Source: Citrus sinensis
Lineage: Eukaryota; Streptophyta; Magnoliopsida; Sapindales; Rutaceae
Assembly (NCBI RefSeq): GCF_022201045.2
Contig: NC_068556.1
Coordinates: 23,975,501 to 24,039,500 of the forward strand
DNA length: 64,000 bases
Direction of reading: 5' to 3'
Position 1 is the first letter of the stretch, and the number at the start of each line of letters is the position of its first letter. Both the position numbers and the translations under genes were made by a program. Below the pieces are notes generated by a model. The model searched no databases, was not told the DNA's origin, and saw nothing but the letters and a program-made list of their open reading frames with translations. Shown here in pieces: positions 26,150-38,303 of this stretch.

Positions 26150-28717
26150 GTATTCTGAGGAATAAAGCACATTGAGAAGTGAATGGTCCACCTTCGCAAC
26201 CAAGAGATTTGCAAATGACTTTTTTGTGTTTGATGTATAGATTGAGACCAGCAGATGAAGAAAAGGTAGAAATGCATAAAAGCTACTCAAAGCAAGTACA
26301 TGGTAAAATACAAAAAAAAAAAAAACATTGTGATAATAACAGACTTAGAACGTGCAATAAGAGAACGCTAACATTTAACAACAATAAAGAAGATTCGCTA
26401 TTGAGTGGTTATACATACAATTAAATCTGAACAAGGTTTTAATCTCACTCCCAGCTTTCCTTTCCTCAACAATCAAATGAAGTGAATCCCTGCACATCAG
26501 GACAGGATGGTCATGCTTACATCTGTAATTGGTATTATAATTTCTACTAACACATTTGGCAATACTTCCTTCCCCTGTTAACTTGTTTGTAGGACACTTA
26601 AATTGTCTATCACCAATAAGCATCCCATGACAGTCAGATTCCTGCTTTGCACGAATCCTAAGAAGATTTTGTGATTGCCAACCATGTCTTCCCCCAAAAT
26701 CAACAGGATTGTTGTTATAGTAACTGTCATTTGCGTCATCCGTATCGTAATAAATCTCATCCCAGCCATAATCTTGGCCATAAATATGGCTCCAGTGCCT
26801 TTCAAGTAATCCAGCATCAAACACCGCATGGTCCTCGCCTATTGAAGACCTGGTATCAAGCCACCTTCCTTCTTTGGCTGCATAGCATTCTCCGTAAGAC
26901 CGGAAGTTCGAAGATTGATAATTTCTGCAGCCCCCCTATATCCACTTTTGATTTCTCTAGACCGTGATCTATCCAAAAGCAAATGGGGAGAGTTGCGATA
27001 TCTTTCCATTTGGACAGATAACTTCACTTCCTTTCCAGTCAATGGTAAGTCTCTGTCATAGATGCTATCTAAAGAACTCCTTTCTCTGTCAAAAAATGAA
27101 ACAGATCTATTGTATTTTTCTTGCATGAAGTCTTCTTCCCGACCAATATCAAGAAAACCATCATCACAATCAATTTCTTCCAAAATCCGAGTTTTTCAAT
27201 CTTGCTTCTCCATTTATTTTTTAAAGTAGAAGGCTAATTTCAAACAAACCAACTGGAACGTCATCTTTTATAATTAAAGATAATTTCTATCCATTTCATC
27301 TAAATTATCCGCTCTACCACTTATTTCATGGCAATACTCCCTTTCATCCCATTTTCTTTTGATACGGAGATCTATCTGATCTCTAAAGCACCGACACGAT
27401 CTCCAACGAGAATCTCTGCCTTTTATCAGTAGCCCAAATGTGGCCATCACCAATACCTTTCACTACTATAGCCAGAGGAAGATCCCGTTCCCCTATAATA
27501 TGAGAAATCTTCTCTTTCAAGGTAACCAAGAACATGCAACCTTTCCTTCTGTCTGCCACAATCAACTGATTTGTAATCCCTATAGTAAATTCCCTCTGCA
27601 TCTGAAATCAGGGAAGCATCATCACTGTTTTCAGGGTGGATTTCTTGTTCCAAAGTACTGTGATACACCCAGCGGTAATGCTTCCATTTCTACTGAACAG
27701 GACCATGTCTTAAATATCTCTTGTAATCATACTTACCATTTGATATTGGAGAAGCATCATCATCACTACTTTTAGGGCAGATCCTCTCCTCCATTACACC
27801 ACAGCATCTCCCACTGTGATGCTTCTGAACCTTACGCTTGGGACTTGTATGCCTTAAATAATATTTCCTATCACCTCATTCTGTTTTGATGCCATCGTTT
27901 ATATTATTCTTATGACCCGTCAGAATCTTGAAATGCTGTGCCTGAATTTGGTGATTGCCTTCTTAAGGGAGAAAAAATCCTCACAGGATCACCACAAACT
28001 TTATCTTTGGCTGCTTCAAAATCTCTCCCAGAACATGTTGGACTAAGGCCAAAGTGACTCTGATCGCCAAGTGATAATTCTGTTTCCATTAAGCATGAAT
28101 CCTACCTGCATCCTACCTTTTTGTCTGCCTTTTTGAAGGTTTCTGCTGCTTCAGTCTTTTTTTCTGAAGTGCAGACATTCAGCTTTTGATGGTGGTGCCT
28201 GTCCCTATTAGAGACCTTGCCATTCCCATGATCATCAGAATCTATGGACATCTGATTAAATACACTCATGGGCTCATTACACCTAGCAACATCCAACCAA
28301 AACATTCATCTGATCAGTGATTCCGACAAAGGAAAAAATGAAGATTATAAAAAATCTAAAATACTACATAATCATCACGTGCAATGGATGAAATGAGAGT
28401 TTTAAGCATTATCATCTTTGACAGAAAATATTACATGCATAAGAAGAATAGTAACAAACATTTAGAAGAAAATGTAATAACGTGCATTGCTAGGATGACT
28501 ACAACTATCTTTTTCATTCCTTTTTTATTTAGTTTTTCTCTTGTTGATAAGGCCTTCAAATAAAAAAGATTATTCATTTTCAACCAGCTCTCTTCCTAAT
28601 AGGGAGCAACTGAAATGGAAAATGACTTCCTTCCAAATTTCAATCCAGTAAGAAATACATTTATGGCATGATAAAAATTGCGGCATGATAAAAAATGAAA
28701 CCTTGTAAAGGCATAAG

Positions 28718-30073
28718 TGTTGAGTATTAGAAAATGCATATTTATAAAGGAGAAAACCGTTATTTTACATTTTAAGTCTTACTAACAACCCTTACTTTTA
28801 TATATTTAACCTTCTTGTGATTTAATTACATGTGTTTTATTTTAATTAAGTATTTTATGTATTTTAGGGGCATTATAGTCATTTCACAATAAAGGAGAGA
28901 TCAGACGGCAAAACGGACATCACTTTTGAACTCAGGACGGTCGAAAACCTTAGGAGGAGCATAAAAGGAAAAATGACACTATTCACATGTACGGTACTAT
29001 TCACGTGTACGGTACTGTATACGTTACTGTTCACGACACTGTTCACATAGACGGATGATGACGTGGCATTGACCGATGATGTGGCATTGACTGATGAGGT
29101 GTCACGATCCTGTTGGACTAAAATTCTTATGTACTGTTGATGGTGACGTGGCAGCATATCAGTGGACGAAAAATCTCGCGTACGGTGCATGCATCACACA
29201 GGATTATTTTCAACCAAACCGCGTTACTGTTCATCCGGGTCAAACCGTGTTACTGTTCATCCGCGTGGTCAAACCGTGGACTGTTGACTGATGACGTGGC
29301 GCAATCCTGAGCGTCCAAACTATTTTTAATCCGATGGCCATGATTTACTCCATGTATCTATAAAAAGGGGGCCTCCCCCCCCTAATTTGATATCTCTGAA
29401 TCCATTTTTGGGATCCATTTTCTGTAATTCCTTCTCCATCTTGTATTTTCTTCGTATTTTAATAAATTTCCATTTTGCCCCTAGTTCAATTATGAGTGGC
29501 TAATTTTCTTTCAAGCTTGGGTTGAAGGTGAAGTCTCAACATGTGTCATGGGCTTAATTTGGTAAATTTATTTTCTCTTCCCCTCTAATTTTTGTGGATG
29601 TTTTGACTTCTCGTCGACAAATAATAATAGTCTTGTCTAGATACCGCCTTGGTTACACCGGCTCTCTAGTATAAGGTTATTATTATTTGGCACGATAAGC
29701 CCTTAGCACCATATTGATTAGAGCGTGGTTCATGAGGTGTGGATTCCCCCCTCATGATTTAATTGGCATTAATACGGATTATTTAGCCCATGATGCATGT
29801 TGATACGGATCCAGATACCCAAGTACGTCATTTCAATAGAATTCTCTTCAATTCATTCTCGCCATTTCAATTCCAGTTTTAGAATTTATTCTCGCCATTT
29901 TAATTTAAGTTTTAGCATATTCCAAATCATTTCCACCATAAATCCAATCACCCATTTACAAAATTAATTCTACACAATTAAAATCCACCTCCTCGTGGGA
30001 TCGACACTCGTCACCATAGATCTATACTACAATAGATTCGTGCGCTTGCGAGTACATTAAAATTTGCACAACA
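28718..30073 (+). repeat. 5' LTR
   Basis: 1,356 bp, identical on reading to the 3' LTR. Its U3 part holds three TGACGTGGC or TGACGTGGC-like boxes (near 29049, 29133 and 29291) and repeated TACTGTTCAC words, followed by a TATA box in TCTATAAAAAGG near 29357. These suggest the transcription start is near 29390. Confidence 0.95.
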
Positions 30074-30078
30074 AGTTT

Positions 30079-30096
30079 TTGGCGCCGTTGCCGGGG
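30079..30096 (+). other. Primer-binding site, tRNA-Asp type
   Basis: Six bases after the 5' LTR, TGGCGCCGTTGCCGGGGA matches the complement of the 3' end of plant tRNA-Asp(GTC), as in Athila elements. The coordinates are accurate to within a base or two. Confidence 0.85.
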
Positions 30097-30474
30097 AGGT
30101 AAGTAATTTTAATTCATAGAATTAATTTTTGTGAATAATTTCTTTTATTTGTTTTCTTGTATTTTTTTTTATTATTAAAAAAAAAAAGTGAATCTACATT
30201 TAAAGGTTAGTATTTCTTTTCTTTTTCTCTTCTTTAAAATTTTGTAATTTAATTTTCCATTTATTTTTCTTTGTAATTTTTTTTGTTTATCTTATTAATT
30301 TAATTTTTAGTTAATTTCTTTCACGTATTTATTTTTGTGTATTTTTATAGAAAGGTTGTAATAGCGCAATAAGGTTAGTATCGTAATTTCTCCCTCTTCT
30401 TTATTTTTATTTGTTTTGTTCCCATCTTTATTTTTGTTTTGTTTGCATCTTTATTTTTATTTTATTTATTTTGC

Positions 30475-33400
30475 ATGCATGGTCGTAGGTCATTATTACC
30501 TAATCTTGAACCTATAGACCTTGAATTAGAAAAAACACTTCGCACACACAAACACGTTAAAAATAAAATGGATTTACAAGCACCACAGGAGAGGCCATTT
30601 AAGGACTATTTTAGTCCCTTAGCTAATTTGAGCACGTCATGCATAAGATACCCAAATGTAGCTGCTAGGAGTTTTGAATTAAAACCTAGTGTGTTAAATT
30701 GTCTCCCTACATTTTATGGCCTAGAAAATGAGGATCCATATAATCATTTGAATGATTTTCATGCCATTTGTCAAACATTCAAATATGAGAATTTTTCAGA
30801 TGATGATGTTAAACTTAGACTATTCCCATTTTCTTTAAAAGATAGAGCTCGTTCATGGCTTAATACATTGCCTGCTAATAGCATTGCATCATGGGAACAA
30901 ATGGTTACAAAATTTTTAAATAAATATTTCCCAGTGCATAAAACCAATGCTATTCGCAGGGAAATCTCGGAGTTTACCCAGAAAGATGACGAGCAATTTT
31001 TCGAAACATGGGAGCGATTCAATGGGCTACTCTTGAAGTGTCCACATCATGGGTACGAGAAATGGCACCAATGCCAATACTTTTTGGAGGGATTATTGCC
31101 GAATGTGCAAGAATGGCTAATGGCAACGAGTGGAGGAGAGCTAATGTCAAAAAGTGCATCAGAGATTTGGGAATTCTTCCAGCGACAAGCAGATAATTCC
31201 CAACAACGGAGTCGATCACTCAGGACTACTAGAAGAATTAAAGGAGTGAATGAGGTTCAAATTGGCGAATCAAGTTCAGAAATTAAAGAAGTCAAAGCGA
31301 TAATTGAAGGTCTCTCTCGACAAATAGCATCATTATCGACTGCTAAATCAACAGAGCCACATGACCATGACTCATACTCAGATCAAGCCAATGCCATAGG
31401 TGTAATGAGAAAGCCATCAAATTACAACCCATACTCCAACACATATAACCCTGGATGGAGAGACCACCCCAATTTTTCATGGTCTCAAGGATTCCAACAG
31501 AATGGACCAACAGCTCCAGCTCCACCAATTCCACAAAATCCTCAAGCCTCTCAGCCCCCATTTAGACCATTCAATCAGAATCAGAACTACTCTCAACCCA
31601 GACCATGGGAGGATGCATTCCAAAATTTCAAGAATGTTACTCACTCCACGATTGAGCAACAGAACCGCACCATTGATGGACTACGAAATGAGTTGAGAGC
31701 GGGCTTCAACTCACAAGCCCAATCAGTTTCAAGCCTCGAGAAGATGGTGGGACAACTCGCTTCTTCAGTTCAGACCTTGGCAATGACTGTTGAGAAAGGA
31801 AAATTTCCAAGTCAACCAGTGCCTAATCCTAAAGGAGTGCATGAAGCGAGTACTAGTTCACCACAGCAACATGGAGAGGTCAAAGCAGTAATGACCTTGC
31901 GAAAAGGAAAGGAAGTCGACAACAAAGTGGAGATGCTGGTGACAAAAGAAAATCAAATTGTACCTGTGAATGTTGAAGACTCATCACCGGAGGAGAAAGA
32001 AGAAACCAACCCACGAGAATACGTTCCGAAAGCTCCATTTCCTCAAAGGTTAGCGAAAGGAAAGAAGGGAAAATCCACAGGTGAGATTCTCGAAATCTTC
32101 AAACAGGTAAGTGTTAATATCCCTTTGCTTGATGCTATTAAACAAGTTCCATCTTATGCCAAGTTTCTTAAAGACCTTTGTACTAAAAAGAGAAATATGC
32201 ATGTTCAAAAGAAGGCATTTTTAACAGAAAACGTTAGTTCTATACTCCAACATAAAATTCCTTTAAAATGCAAAGACCCTGGCTCCCCCACTATCTCATG
32301 TAGTATAGGGAACCACACAATTGAGAATGCTTTGTTGGATTTAGGAGCTAGTGTAAATCTTTTGCCTTACTCTGTATTCGTGAAACTTGGACTGGGAGAA
32401 TTACACCCAACTCCAGTGGTGTTACAGCTTGCAGATCGGTCCACGAAAATACCTCGTGGTATTGTGGAGGACGTGCTTATCCAGGTAGACAAGTTTTATT
32501 TTCCTGTTGATTTCATTGTAATTGACACTCAACCAATACAGGATTCAAGGAAGCACATCCCCATTATTCTAGGCCGACCTTTCTTGGCAACTGCGGATGC
32601 TCACATTCAATGCAGGACTGGAAATATGCAGTTGTCCTTCGGCAACATGACTATGGAACTGAACATCTTCAACATTGCCAAACAACCTCACAATGCAGAT
32701 GATGGAATTGTTGATGTGGATTTAATTGAAGCATTAGTTGATGATACTTTTGTTTCAAACCTTAGTGATGATCCTTTACAAACATGTTTAACTCACTTTG
32801 GTTTTGATTTTGATATTGACAGATCGGTTGATGAGGTCAACGCCCTGCTTGACTCAGCACCATCTATGGACACTAATAAATGGAAGTCAAGAGTTGAACA
32901 ACTAGCACCATCAGAGAAGAAACTCATCCCATCATCAGAATCACCACCGAAACTCGAGCTCAAACCATTACCCAACACATTGGAATATGCATTTTTGGGA
33001 GAAGAAAGTACTCTACCGGTAATCATCTCATCATCCCTCAATGACGAACAAAAAGGTAAGTTGTTGGATGTTTTAAAAGAGCACAAAGGAGCATTAGGAT
33101 GGACCATAGCAGACATCAAAGGTATAAATCCAGTAGACTGCATGCATTACATTCACCTTGATGAAAATGCTAAATCTACTAGGGAAATGCAACGTCGGTT
33201 AAATCCTAATATGAAAGAAGTTGTTAGAATTGAAGTCCTTAAGCTATTAGATGCAGGTATCATTTACCCAATTTCTGATAGTTCATGGGTCAGTCCTGTA
33301 CAAGTTGTCCCCAAAAAGTCAGGAGTCACAGTAGTTACGAATGCAGATAATGAATTGATACCCACTAGAGTAACTACAGGGTGGCGTGTATGCATCGATT

Positions 33401-35856
33401 ATAGGAAATTGAATTCTGTCACACGTAAAGACCATTTTCCTTTACCATTTATTGATCAAATGCTTGATAGATTAGCAGGCCATGAATTTTATTGCTTTCT
33501 AGATGGCTACTCAGGATATAATCAGATCCCCATAGCACCAAAAGATCAAGAGAAAACTACTTTCACTTGCCCTTTTGGCACATTTGCATATAGGAGAATG
33601 CCATTTGGATTATGTAATGCACCTGCTACATTTCAACGATGTATGTTGAGCATTTTTTCTGATATGGTTGAACGATTCCTTGAAGTCTTTATGGATGACT
33701 TTTCTGTCTTTGGTGACTCGTTTGATCAATGTTTACATCATCTAACGCTAGTTCTGCAGAGATGTACCGAGAAGAGCTTAGTCTTAAATTGGGAGAAGTG
33801 CCATTTTATGGTAAAACAAGGTATTGTTCTCGGTCACATCATTTCGAGCAAAGGTATTGAGGTTGACAAAGCCAAGGTGGATCTCATTTCTAATCTCCCT
33901 CCACCTAAAACAGTCAGAGAAGTAAGATCTTTCCTTGGGCATGCTGGTTTCTATAGACGTTTCATTAAAGATTTTAGCAAAGTTTCTAGACCCTTATGCA
34001 ATTTACTTGCTAAGGATGTACCTTTTATCTTTAATGATTCATGTCTTATGGCTTTTGAAAAATTAAAGCAATTGTTGACATCATCACCCATCATTCAGGC
34101 CCCAAACTGGAGCTTACCATTTGAGCTTATGTGTGATGCATCTGATTATGCAGTAGGAGCAGTTTTAGGACAAAGAGTTGATCGAATTCCTCATGTTATT
34201 TACTATGCTAGTATGACATTGAATGATGCACAGTTGAACTATTCAACTACTGAAAAAGAAATGCTAGCAGTAGTGTTTGCATTGGAAAAATTTCGATCTT
34301 ATCTCATTGGTTGTAAAATAATTATATTCACAGATCATGCTGCTCTTAAATATCTTCTCACAAAGAAAGATGCAAAAGCCAGACTAATTCGTTGGGTGTT
34401 ACTTTTGCAGGAATTTGACTTGGAATTCAAAGATAAAAAAGGGATAGAAAATGTTGTGGCGGACCACCTCTCTCGTCTCCATTTTGACACAATTATAGAA
34501 CAATTACCATTAAATGAGTCATTTCCAGATGAACAATTAATGAGTGTGGAAGTATTACCTTGGTATGCTGATATAGTTAATTATCTTGTTACAGGTAAAC
34601 TTCCAGAGCATTGGACCAAGCAAGACAAGGCTAAATTCTTTGCAGAGATAAAGAATTTCTTTTGGGATGACCCGTATTTGTTCAAGTATTGTGCGGATCA
34701 AATTGTTAGACGATGTGTCCCAGAAAGTGAAATTCAGAATATCCTTTCATTCTGCCATGAACAAGCTTGTGGAGGCCATTTCAGTGCTAAGAAGACAGCG
34801 ACTAAAGTTTTACAATGTGGTTTCTATTGGCCATCTATATTTCGAGACGCTTACACTTTCTGTTCTTCATGTGATAGGTGTCAACGAATGGGAAGCATTA
34901 CACGAAGGAACATGATGCCACTAAATCCAATTTTAGTGGTTGAGATTTTTGACGTATGGGGTATCGACTTCATGGGACCCTTTCCCCCTTCTTTTGGCCA
35001 TCAATACATATTGGTTGCTGTTGACTACGTATCAAAATGGGTAGAAGCAATTCCATGTAGGACCAATGATCACAAGGTGGTGATAGCATTTTTGAAAAGC
35101 AACATTGTTTCACGCTTTGGATTCCCTCGAGCGATAATCAGTGATGGTGGTGCCCACTTTTGTAACAAAGCATTCAAGGCTCTTTTGACAAAGTATTCAA
35201 TCACACACAAAGTGGCGACCCCGTATCATCCGCAAACCAGTGGCCAAGTTGAGATCTCCAATCGAGAAATAAAGCACATATTAGAAAAAACGGTGAGGCC
35301 AGACAGAAAAGATTGGTCATTAAGACTTGATGATGCATTATGGGCATATAGAACGGCTTTCAAGACCCCAATTGGGATGTCACCCTACAGGCTAGTGTAT
35401 GGAAAAGCTTGCCACCTACCTGTGGAACTCGAGCATCGTGCATATTGGGCCATCAAGAAATTCAACTTTGACATGCAGCAAGCCAGCTCAGAAAGAAGAT
35501 TACAGCTGGCAGAACTTGAAGAAATTCGCAATGATGCATACGAAAATGCCAAAATTTACAAGCAACGAATGAAAGTCTTCCATGATAAGCAAATTATGAG
35601 AAAATCGTTCACTCCAGGTCAGAAAGTGCTTTTATTCAATTCTCGCTTGCACCTATTCCCAGGTAAGTTACGCTCTCGTTGGTCTGGTCCCTTTATTGTT
35701 CATACTGTTTTTCCACATGGGGCAATTGAAATTAAGGACCCAAAGAACGGTGTCACGTTTAAAGTTAATGGTCAAAGATTAAAGCCATATCTAGAATACC
35801 AACCACGTGGAGAAGACACCGAAATAAATTTGAGTGACCCACCAGATTTGAATTGA
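30475..35856 (+). CDS. Athila-type gag-pol polyprotein
   Basis: One reading frame of about 1,793 residues from the ATG at 30475 ([10 protein letters not shown]). In order: a gag domain near residues 80-230 ([15 protein letters not shown]); a proline/glutamine-rich linker; an aspartic protease-like domain near 610-700 ([15 protein letters not shown]); reverse transcriptase near 930-1120 ([22 protein letters not shown]); RNase H near 1200-1310 ([24 protein letters not shown]); and integrase near 1400-1640, with a zinc-binding HHCC part and a core ([34 protein letters not shown]). It encodes the structural and enzymatic proteins of the element. The frame reads through from gag to pol without a separate pol start. 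Confidence 0.95.
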   Translation: MHGRRSLLPNLEPIDLELEKTLRTHKHVKNKMDLQAPQERPFKDYFSPLANLSTSCIRYPNVAARSFELKPSVLNCLPTFYGLENEDPYNHLNDFHAICQTFKYENFSDDDVKLRLFPFSLKDRARSWLNTLPANSIASWEQMVTKFLNKYFPVHKTNAIRREISEFTQKDDEQFFETWERFNGLLLKCPHHGYEKWHQCQYFLEGLLPNVQEWLMATSGGELMSKSASEIWEFFQRQADNSQQRSRSLRTTRRIKGVNEVQIGESSSEIKEVKAIIEGLSRQIASLSTAKSTEPHDHDSYSDQANAIGVMRKPSNYNPYSNTYNPGWRDHPNFSWSQGFQQNGPTAPAPPIPQNPQASQPPFRPFNQNQNYSQPRPWEDAFQNFKNVTHSTIEQQNRTIDGLRNELRAGFNSQAQSVSSLEKMVGQLASSVQTLAMTVEKGKFPSQPVPNPKGVHEASTSSPQQHGEVKAVMTLRKGKEVDNKVEMLVTKENQIVPVNVEDSSPEEKEETNPREYVPKAPFPQRLAKGKKGKSTGEILEIFKQVSVNIPLLDAIKQVPSYAKFLKDLCTKKRNMHVQKKAFLTENVSSILQHKIPLKCKDPGSPTISCSIGNHTIENALLDLGASVNLLPYSVFVKLGLGELHPTPVVLQLADRSTKIPRGIVEDVLIQVDKFYFPVDFIVIDTQPIQDSRKHIPIILGRPFLATADAHIQCRTGNMQLSFGNMTMELNIFNIAKQPHNADDGIVDVDLIEALVDDTFVSNLSDDPLQTCLTHFGFDFDIDRSVDEVNALLDSAPSMDTNKWKSRVEQLAPSEKKLIPSSESPPKLELKPLPNTLEYAFLGEESTLPVIISSSLNDEQKGKLLDVLKEHKGALGWTIADIKGINPVDCMHYIHLDENAKSTREMQRRLNPNMKEVVRIEVLKLLDAGIIYPISDSSWVSPVQVVPKKSGVTVVTNADNELIPTRVTTGWRVCIDYRKLNSVTRKDHFPLPFIDQMLDRLAGHEFYCFLDGYSGYNQIPIAPKDQEKTTFTCPFGTFAYRRMPFGLCNAPATFQRCMLSIFSDMVERFLEVFMDDFSVFGDSFDQCLHHLTLVLQRCTEKSLVLNWEKCHFMVKQGIVLGHIISSKGIEVDKAKVDLISNLPPPKTVREVRSFLGHAGFYRRFIKDFSKVSRPLCNLLAKDVPFIFNDSCLMAFEKLKQLLTSSPIIQAPNWSLPFELMCDASDYAVGAVLGQRVDRIPHVIYYASMTLNDAQLNYSTTEKEMLAVVFALEKFRSYLIGCKIIIFTDHAALKYLLTKKDAKARLIRWVLLLQEFDLEFKDKKGIENVVADHLSRLHFDTIIEQLPLNESFPDEQLMSVEVLPWYADIVNYLVTGKLPEHWTKQDKAKFFAEIKNFFWDDPYLFKYCADQIVRRCVPESEIQNILSFCHEQACGGHFSAKKTATKVLQCGFYWPSIFRDAYTFCSSCDRCQRMGSITRRNMMPLNPILVVEIFDVWGIDFMGPFPPSFGHQYILVAVDYVSKWVEAIPCRTNDHKVVIAFLKSNIVSRFGFPRAIISDGGAHFCNKAFKALLTKYSITHKVATPYHPQTSGQVEISNREIKHILEKTVRPDRKDWSLRLDDALWAYRTAFKTPIGMSPYRLVYGKACHLPVELEHRAYWAIKKFNFDMQQASSERRLQLAELEEIRNDAYENAKIYKQRMKVFHDKQIMRKSFTPGQKVLLFNSRLHLFPGKLRSRWSGPFIVHTVFPHGAIEIKDPKNGVTFKVNGQRLKPYLEYQPRGEDTEINLSDPPDLN

Positions 35857-35985
35857 TTTTTTTTTTCTTTCTTTTCGTTGATTTGATTTTGTTTTCTTTC
35901 TTTATATTATTCTTTTGCTAATTGAAATTGTTTTTGCATAAGTGTGTTTATTTTACCATTAAGTTTTCTCTTATCATTGTTAATC

Positions 35986-36219
35986 ATGAGTCTCATACTT
36001 AGGCCGTTCCTCCTGAACATTCTTAAACCACTTCAACGTGTCAAAACTCATCTCAAAAGGCAGATTCAATTTTGTAAAACACAACGCATTTGGGCTCTAC
36101 AACCACCAGAGTTAGTAGCCTATGTTGAGGGTTTAGAAAGCCAACTCAGAGACATTGAGAGAAGTGTTTACGACATCCAGTTGGAGCTTGAGGTAAATTC
36201 AATAAGAGGACGATTTTAA
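35986..36219 (+). CDS. Small frame downstream of pol, unidentified
   Basis: About 78 residues, from an ATG giving MSLILRPFLL. It has a hydrophobic start followed by a charged stretch with heptad-like spacing (ELVAYVEGLESQLRDIERSV), suggesting a short coiled coil. It lies in the region where Athila elements carry an env-like frame. I do not recognise a family, and it may not be translated. Confidence 0.4.
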   Translation: MSLILRPFLLNILKPLQRVKTHLKRQIQFCKTQRIWALQPPELVAYVEGLESQLRDIERSVYDIQLELEVNSIRGRF

Positions 36220-36360
36220 TTTTCTTTGTGTGTTTTAATTTGTTTTTCTGTTTGTGTGCTTTAGTTTGTTACCCCGGTGAAGTGGCGGATAACGGTACTC
36301 CGTGACAATCAAGTCGGTTACTTCAGTTTCCTATAATAACTGATATTCTGAGGCGAAGGT

Positions 36361-36918
36361 ATGGACAGAAACGAGATTCTAACGAAGCTTCACAAGCGAT
36401 TCCCTTCACTTCCTCAGAATGCCCTCCTTACGATCTATAAAGCTCGGTCCGAACGCATGCGATTACTCATGAGAAATAACATACCTGCTGACATCCGTTG
36501 GTTAATCGAGGCTAAAGTACGATCGGCAGGTGAGTTACCTCCAAAATTTATTGCATACATGCCTGGTTGTGGTAAAGGAAATTATGCAAGAAAACGACGA
36601 GCTCGAAGAATTTCTGTTGCTTGTCATAAGTGTGCCAGAATGAGTTGCAATAAAAACCCATGTTCTTTAGGAATGATGTCTGATAACAGGGAAGATAAGA
36701 TTCAATTCATTAGGGATGGCTTGAATAAGGAGTCATTGGATGATATCCTTTTGTCTCTTGAAACGCATCCCAGTGGATATGTGCAAGGAGCGATTCTCCA
36801 GTTATGGCCATTATTCCAGAAAGAGCATGCACGATATAGTCTCGGGAATCTGACTATAAACGACCCTGTTTGCCTGTTTATAAGAAAACTGGATGGGAAG
36901 CCTATCCTCGACCCATAG
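36361..36918 (+). CDS. Cysteine-rich frame downstream of pol, unidentified
   Basis: 185 residues starting MDRNEILTKL. The first half is helical and basic. The centre has a basic patch (YARKRRARRIS) followed by a cysteine/histidine cluster (CHKCARMSCNKNPC) that could bind zinc. The second half contains LLSLETHPSGYVQGAILQL. It lies between pol and the LOG-like frame in the env-like region of the Athila-type element. There is no signal peptide or membrane segment, so an envelope role looks unlikely. The family is unknown to me. Presence in other copies of the element would show whether it is a standard part. Confidence 0.55.
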   Translation: MDRNEILTKLHKRFPSLPQNALLTIYKARSERMRLLMRNNIPADIRWLIEAKVRSAGELPPKFIAYMPGCGKGNYARKRRARRISVACHKCARMSCNKNPCSLGMMSDNREDKIQFIRDGLNKESLDDILLSLETHPSGYVQGAILQLWPLFQKEHARYSLGNLTINDPVCLFIRKLDGKPILDP

Positions 36919-37241
36919 AGGGCGTTCAAGCCGTTTCTGGACGTAAAACCAGAGGAAGATGTGAGCCACAGTCGCAACTACGTGTAAATATCCTTTTACT
37001 TTACTGTTATTTTATTTCATTTCACTGTTGTTTTATTGTTTGCATTATTGTCTTTAATAATTTTATTATTGTTTGCTATTTCCTTTTTACTGTTTTCTTT
37101 TTGACTCGCGAGCCATGTGCTTCATGCGTTATTTGACACTAACATGTTACCTCATTCACAGCTGTGACCCACTATCACCAAGACTCTTAAATGTGATTTC
37201 TTTTGTCAAACACTCACAAATTGTTTTTGAGAAATATTCCA

Positions 37242-37910
37242 ATGGCAGCTACTCCCAATAGACAATTCAAGAACATTTGTGTGCTTTCTGGATTTACCTA
37301 TGGCAAACATAAAGAGTTCGTTGAGGCAGCCATAGATCTTGGTCGAAGCATAGCAGCGAGAAATTTACATTTGGTGTATGGAGGAGGTAACCGAGGGTTA
37401 TCAAAAATGGTCTCCGAAGCAGCTTTTATCAGAGGAAGTCAAGTGTTAGGCATCATCCCAAGAGTCCTAAAACCATTGGGCAGTTCGTCTGACTCATCAA
37501 CTGGAGAAGAGTTAGTCGTCTCAGGTATGCAAGAAAGAATAACTGAAATGCTTAATCATGCTGATGCATTTATTTTCCTTCCAGGAGATCTTGCAACACT
37601 AGAGGCACTTATCACGCTAGCATCTTGGGCCCATCTGCACATCCACCAAAAACCCATCGGTTTGTTAAATGTCAATAACTTTTATGATGGCTTTATCGCA
37701 TTTCTTAACCATGCAATAAAAAACTATTTCATTCCCGCTAATGTGAAAAAACTTTTTATTTGTGCTCACACTGCTAACGAGCTACTTGATCTGTTACAAG
37801 CTTATAGACCGGAGCCAGACCCCTGGACCTTCGTGTTGGAGCGTCCAAATAATGATGGTAACAGTAGCAGCAGTAAGAAGTACAAATTAGATTTAACTCT
37901 CCGCCTATAA
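37242..37910 (+). CDS. LOG-like (cytokinin phosphoribohydrolase family) frame carried by the LTR element
   Basis: 222 residues from the ATG giving MAATPNRQF, close to the usual 210-230 of plant LOG proteins. LOG enzymes release active cytokinin bases from their riboside 5'-monophosphates in the cytosol. Family hallmarks seen in order: an N-terminal strand with ICVLSGFTYGKH; the nucleotide-site region LVYGGGNRGLSKMVSEA; VLGIIPRVLKP; the second signature region (DAFIFLPGDLATLEALITL); and the C-terminal core KPIGLLNVNNFYDGFI. Overall agreement is clear but the second signature departs from the LOG consensus, so enzymatic activity is uncertain. It has no introns, whereas plant LOG genes have several, which fits capture through an RNA copy. 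It sits on the element's coding strand between the cysteine-rich frame and the 3' LTR. The start at 37242 is the first ATG in a frame open from further upstream. Confidence 0.82.
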   Translation: MAATPNRQFKNICVLSGFTYGKHKEFVEAAIDLGRSIAARNLHLVYGGGNRGLSKMVSEAAFIRGSQVLGIIPRVLKPLGSSSDSSTGEELVVSGMQERITEMLNHADAFIFLPGDLATLEALITLASWAHLHIHQKPIGLLNVNNFYDGFIAFLNHAIKNYFIPANVKKLFICAHTANELLDLLQAYRPEPDPWTFVLERPNNDGNSSSSKKYKLDLTLRL

Positions 37911-38092
37911 ATATTTTCTTCTGTGTTGCACCACCCAGGTGATGTCTTCTAAACTCTACTTCTTTCCTTTCAAACATTGAGGACAATGTTTCGTTCTGGT
38001 TGGGGGGAGGGAATAGTCGACAATTGTAGAATTTTGGTTAAGTTTTTACTAATTTTTGTTGTAGAAACTAACTGTTGCTAACTTTTTGTGTT

Positions 38093-38303
38093 GAAGATGG
38101 CTGAATATGGAGTGTAGTGACTCTAGAAACGCATCTTCATCGTTTATAAAAAAAAAAAAAAATTCAGACATTTTCTTTTTCTTTATTATGTGTTTATGTT
38201 TATTTTTCTTCTTTTTAATTTCTCCTCTATAAATATACATTTTCCAACTTTTGAGTCGAAGATGGCTGAATATGGAGTGTAGTTCCTCTAGAAACGCATC
38301 TTC
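38093..38303 (+). repeat. Paired 46 bp hairpin repeats in the LTR element
   Basis: Two near-identical 46 bp copies, 38093-38138 and 38258-38303, differ at about two positions. Each opens with GAAGATG and closes with CATCTTC, so each can fold on itself. They lie in the non-coding stretch after the LOG-like frame. Purine-rich tracts of the type TTGGGGGG flank the area (near 37999 and 38423). Confidence 0.8.

Noticed and set aside
29094-29291. Short frames within the LTRs, present in both copies
   Set aside because: They lie in the U3 promoter part and duplicate simply because the LTR is duplicated; no protein family is recognised.
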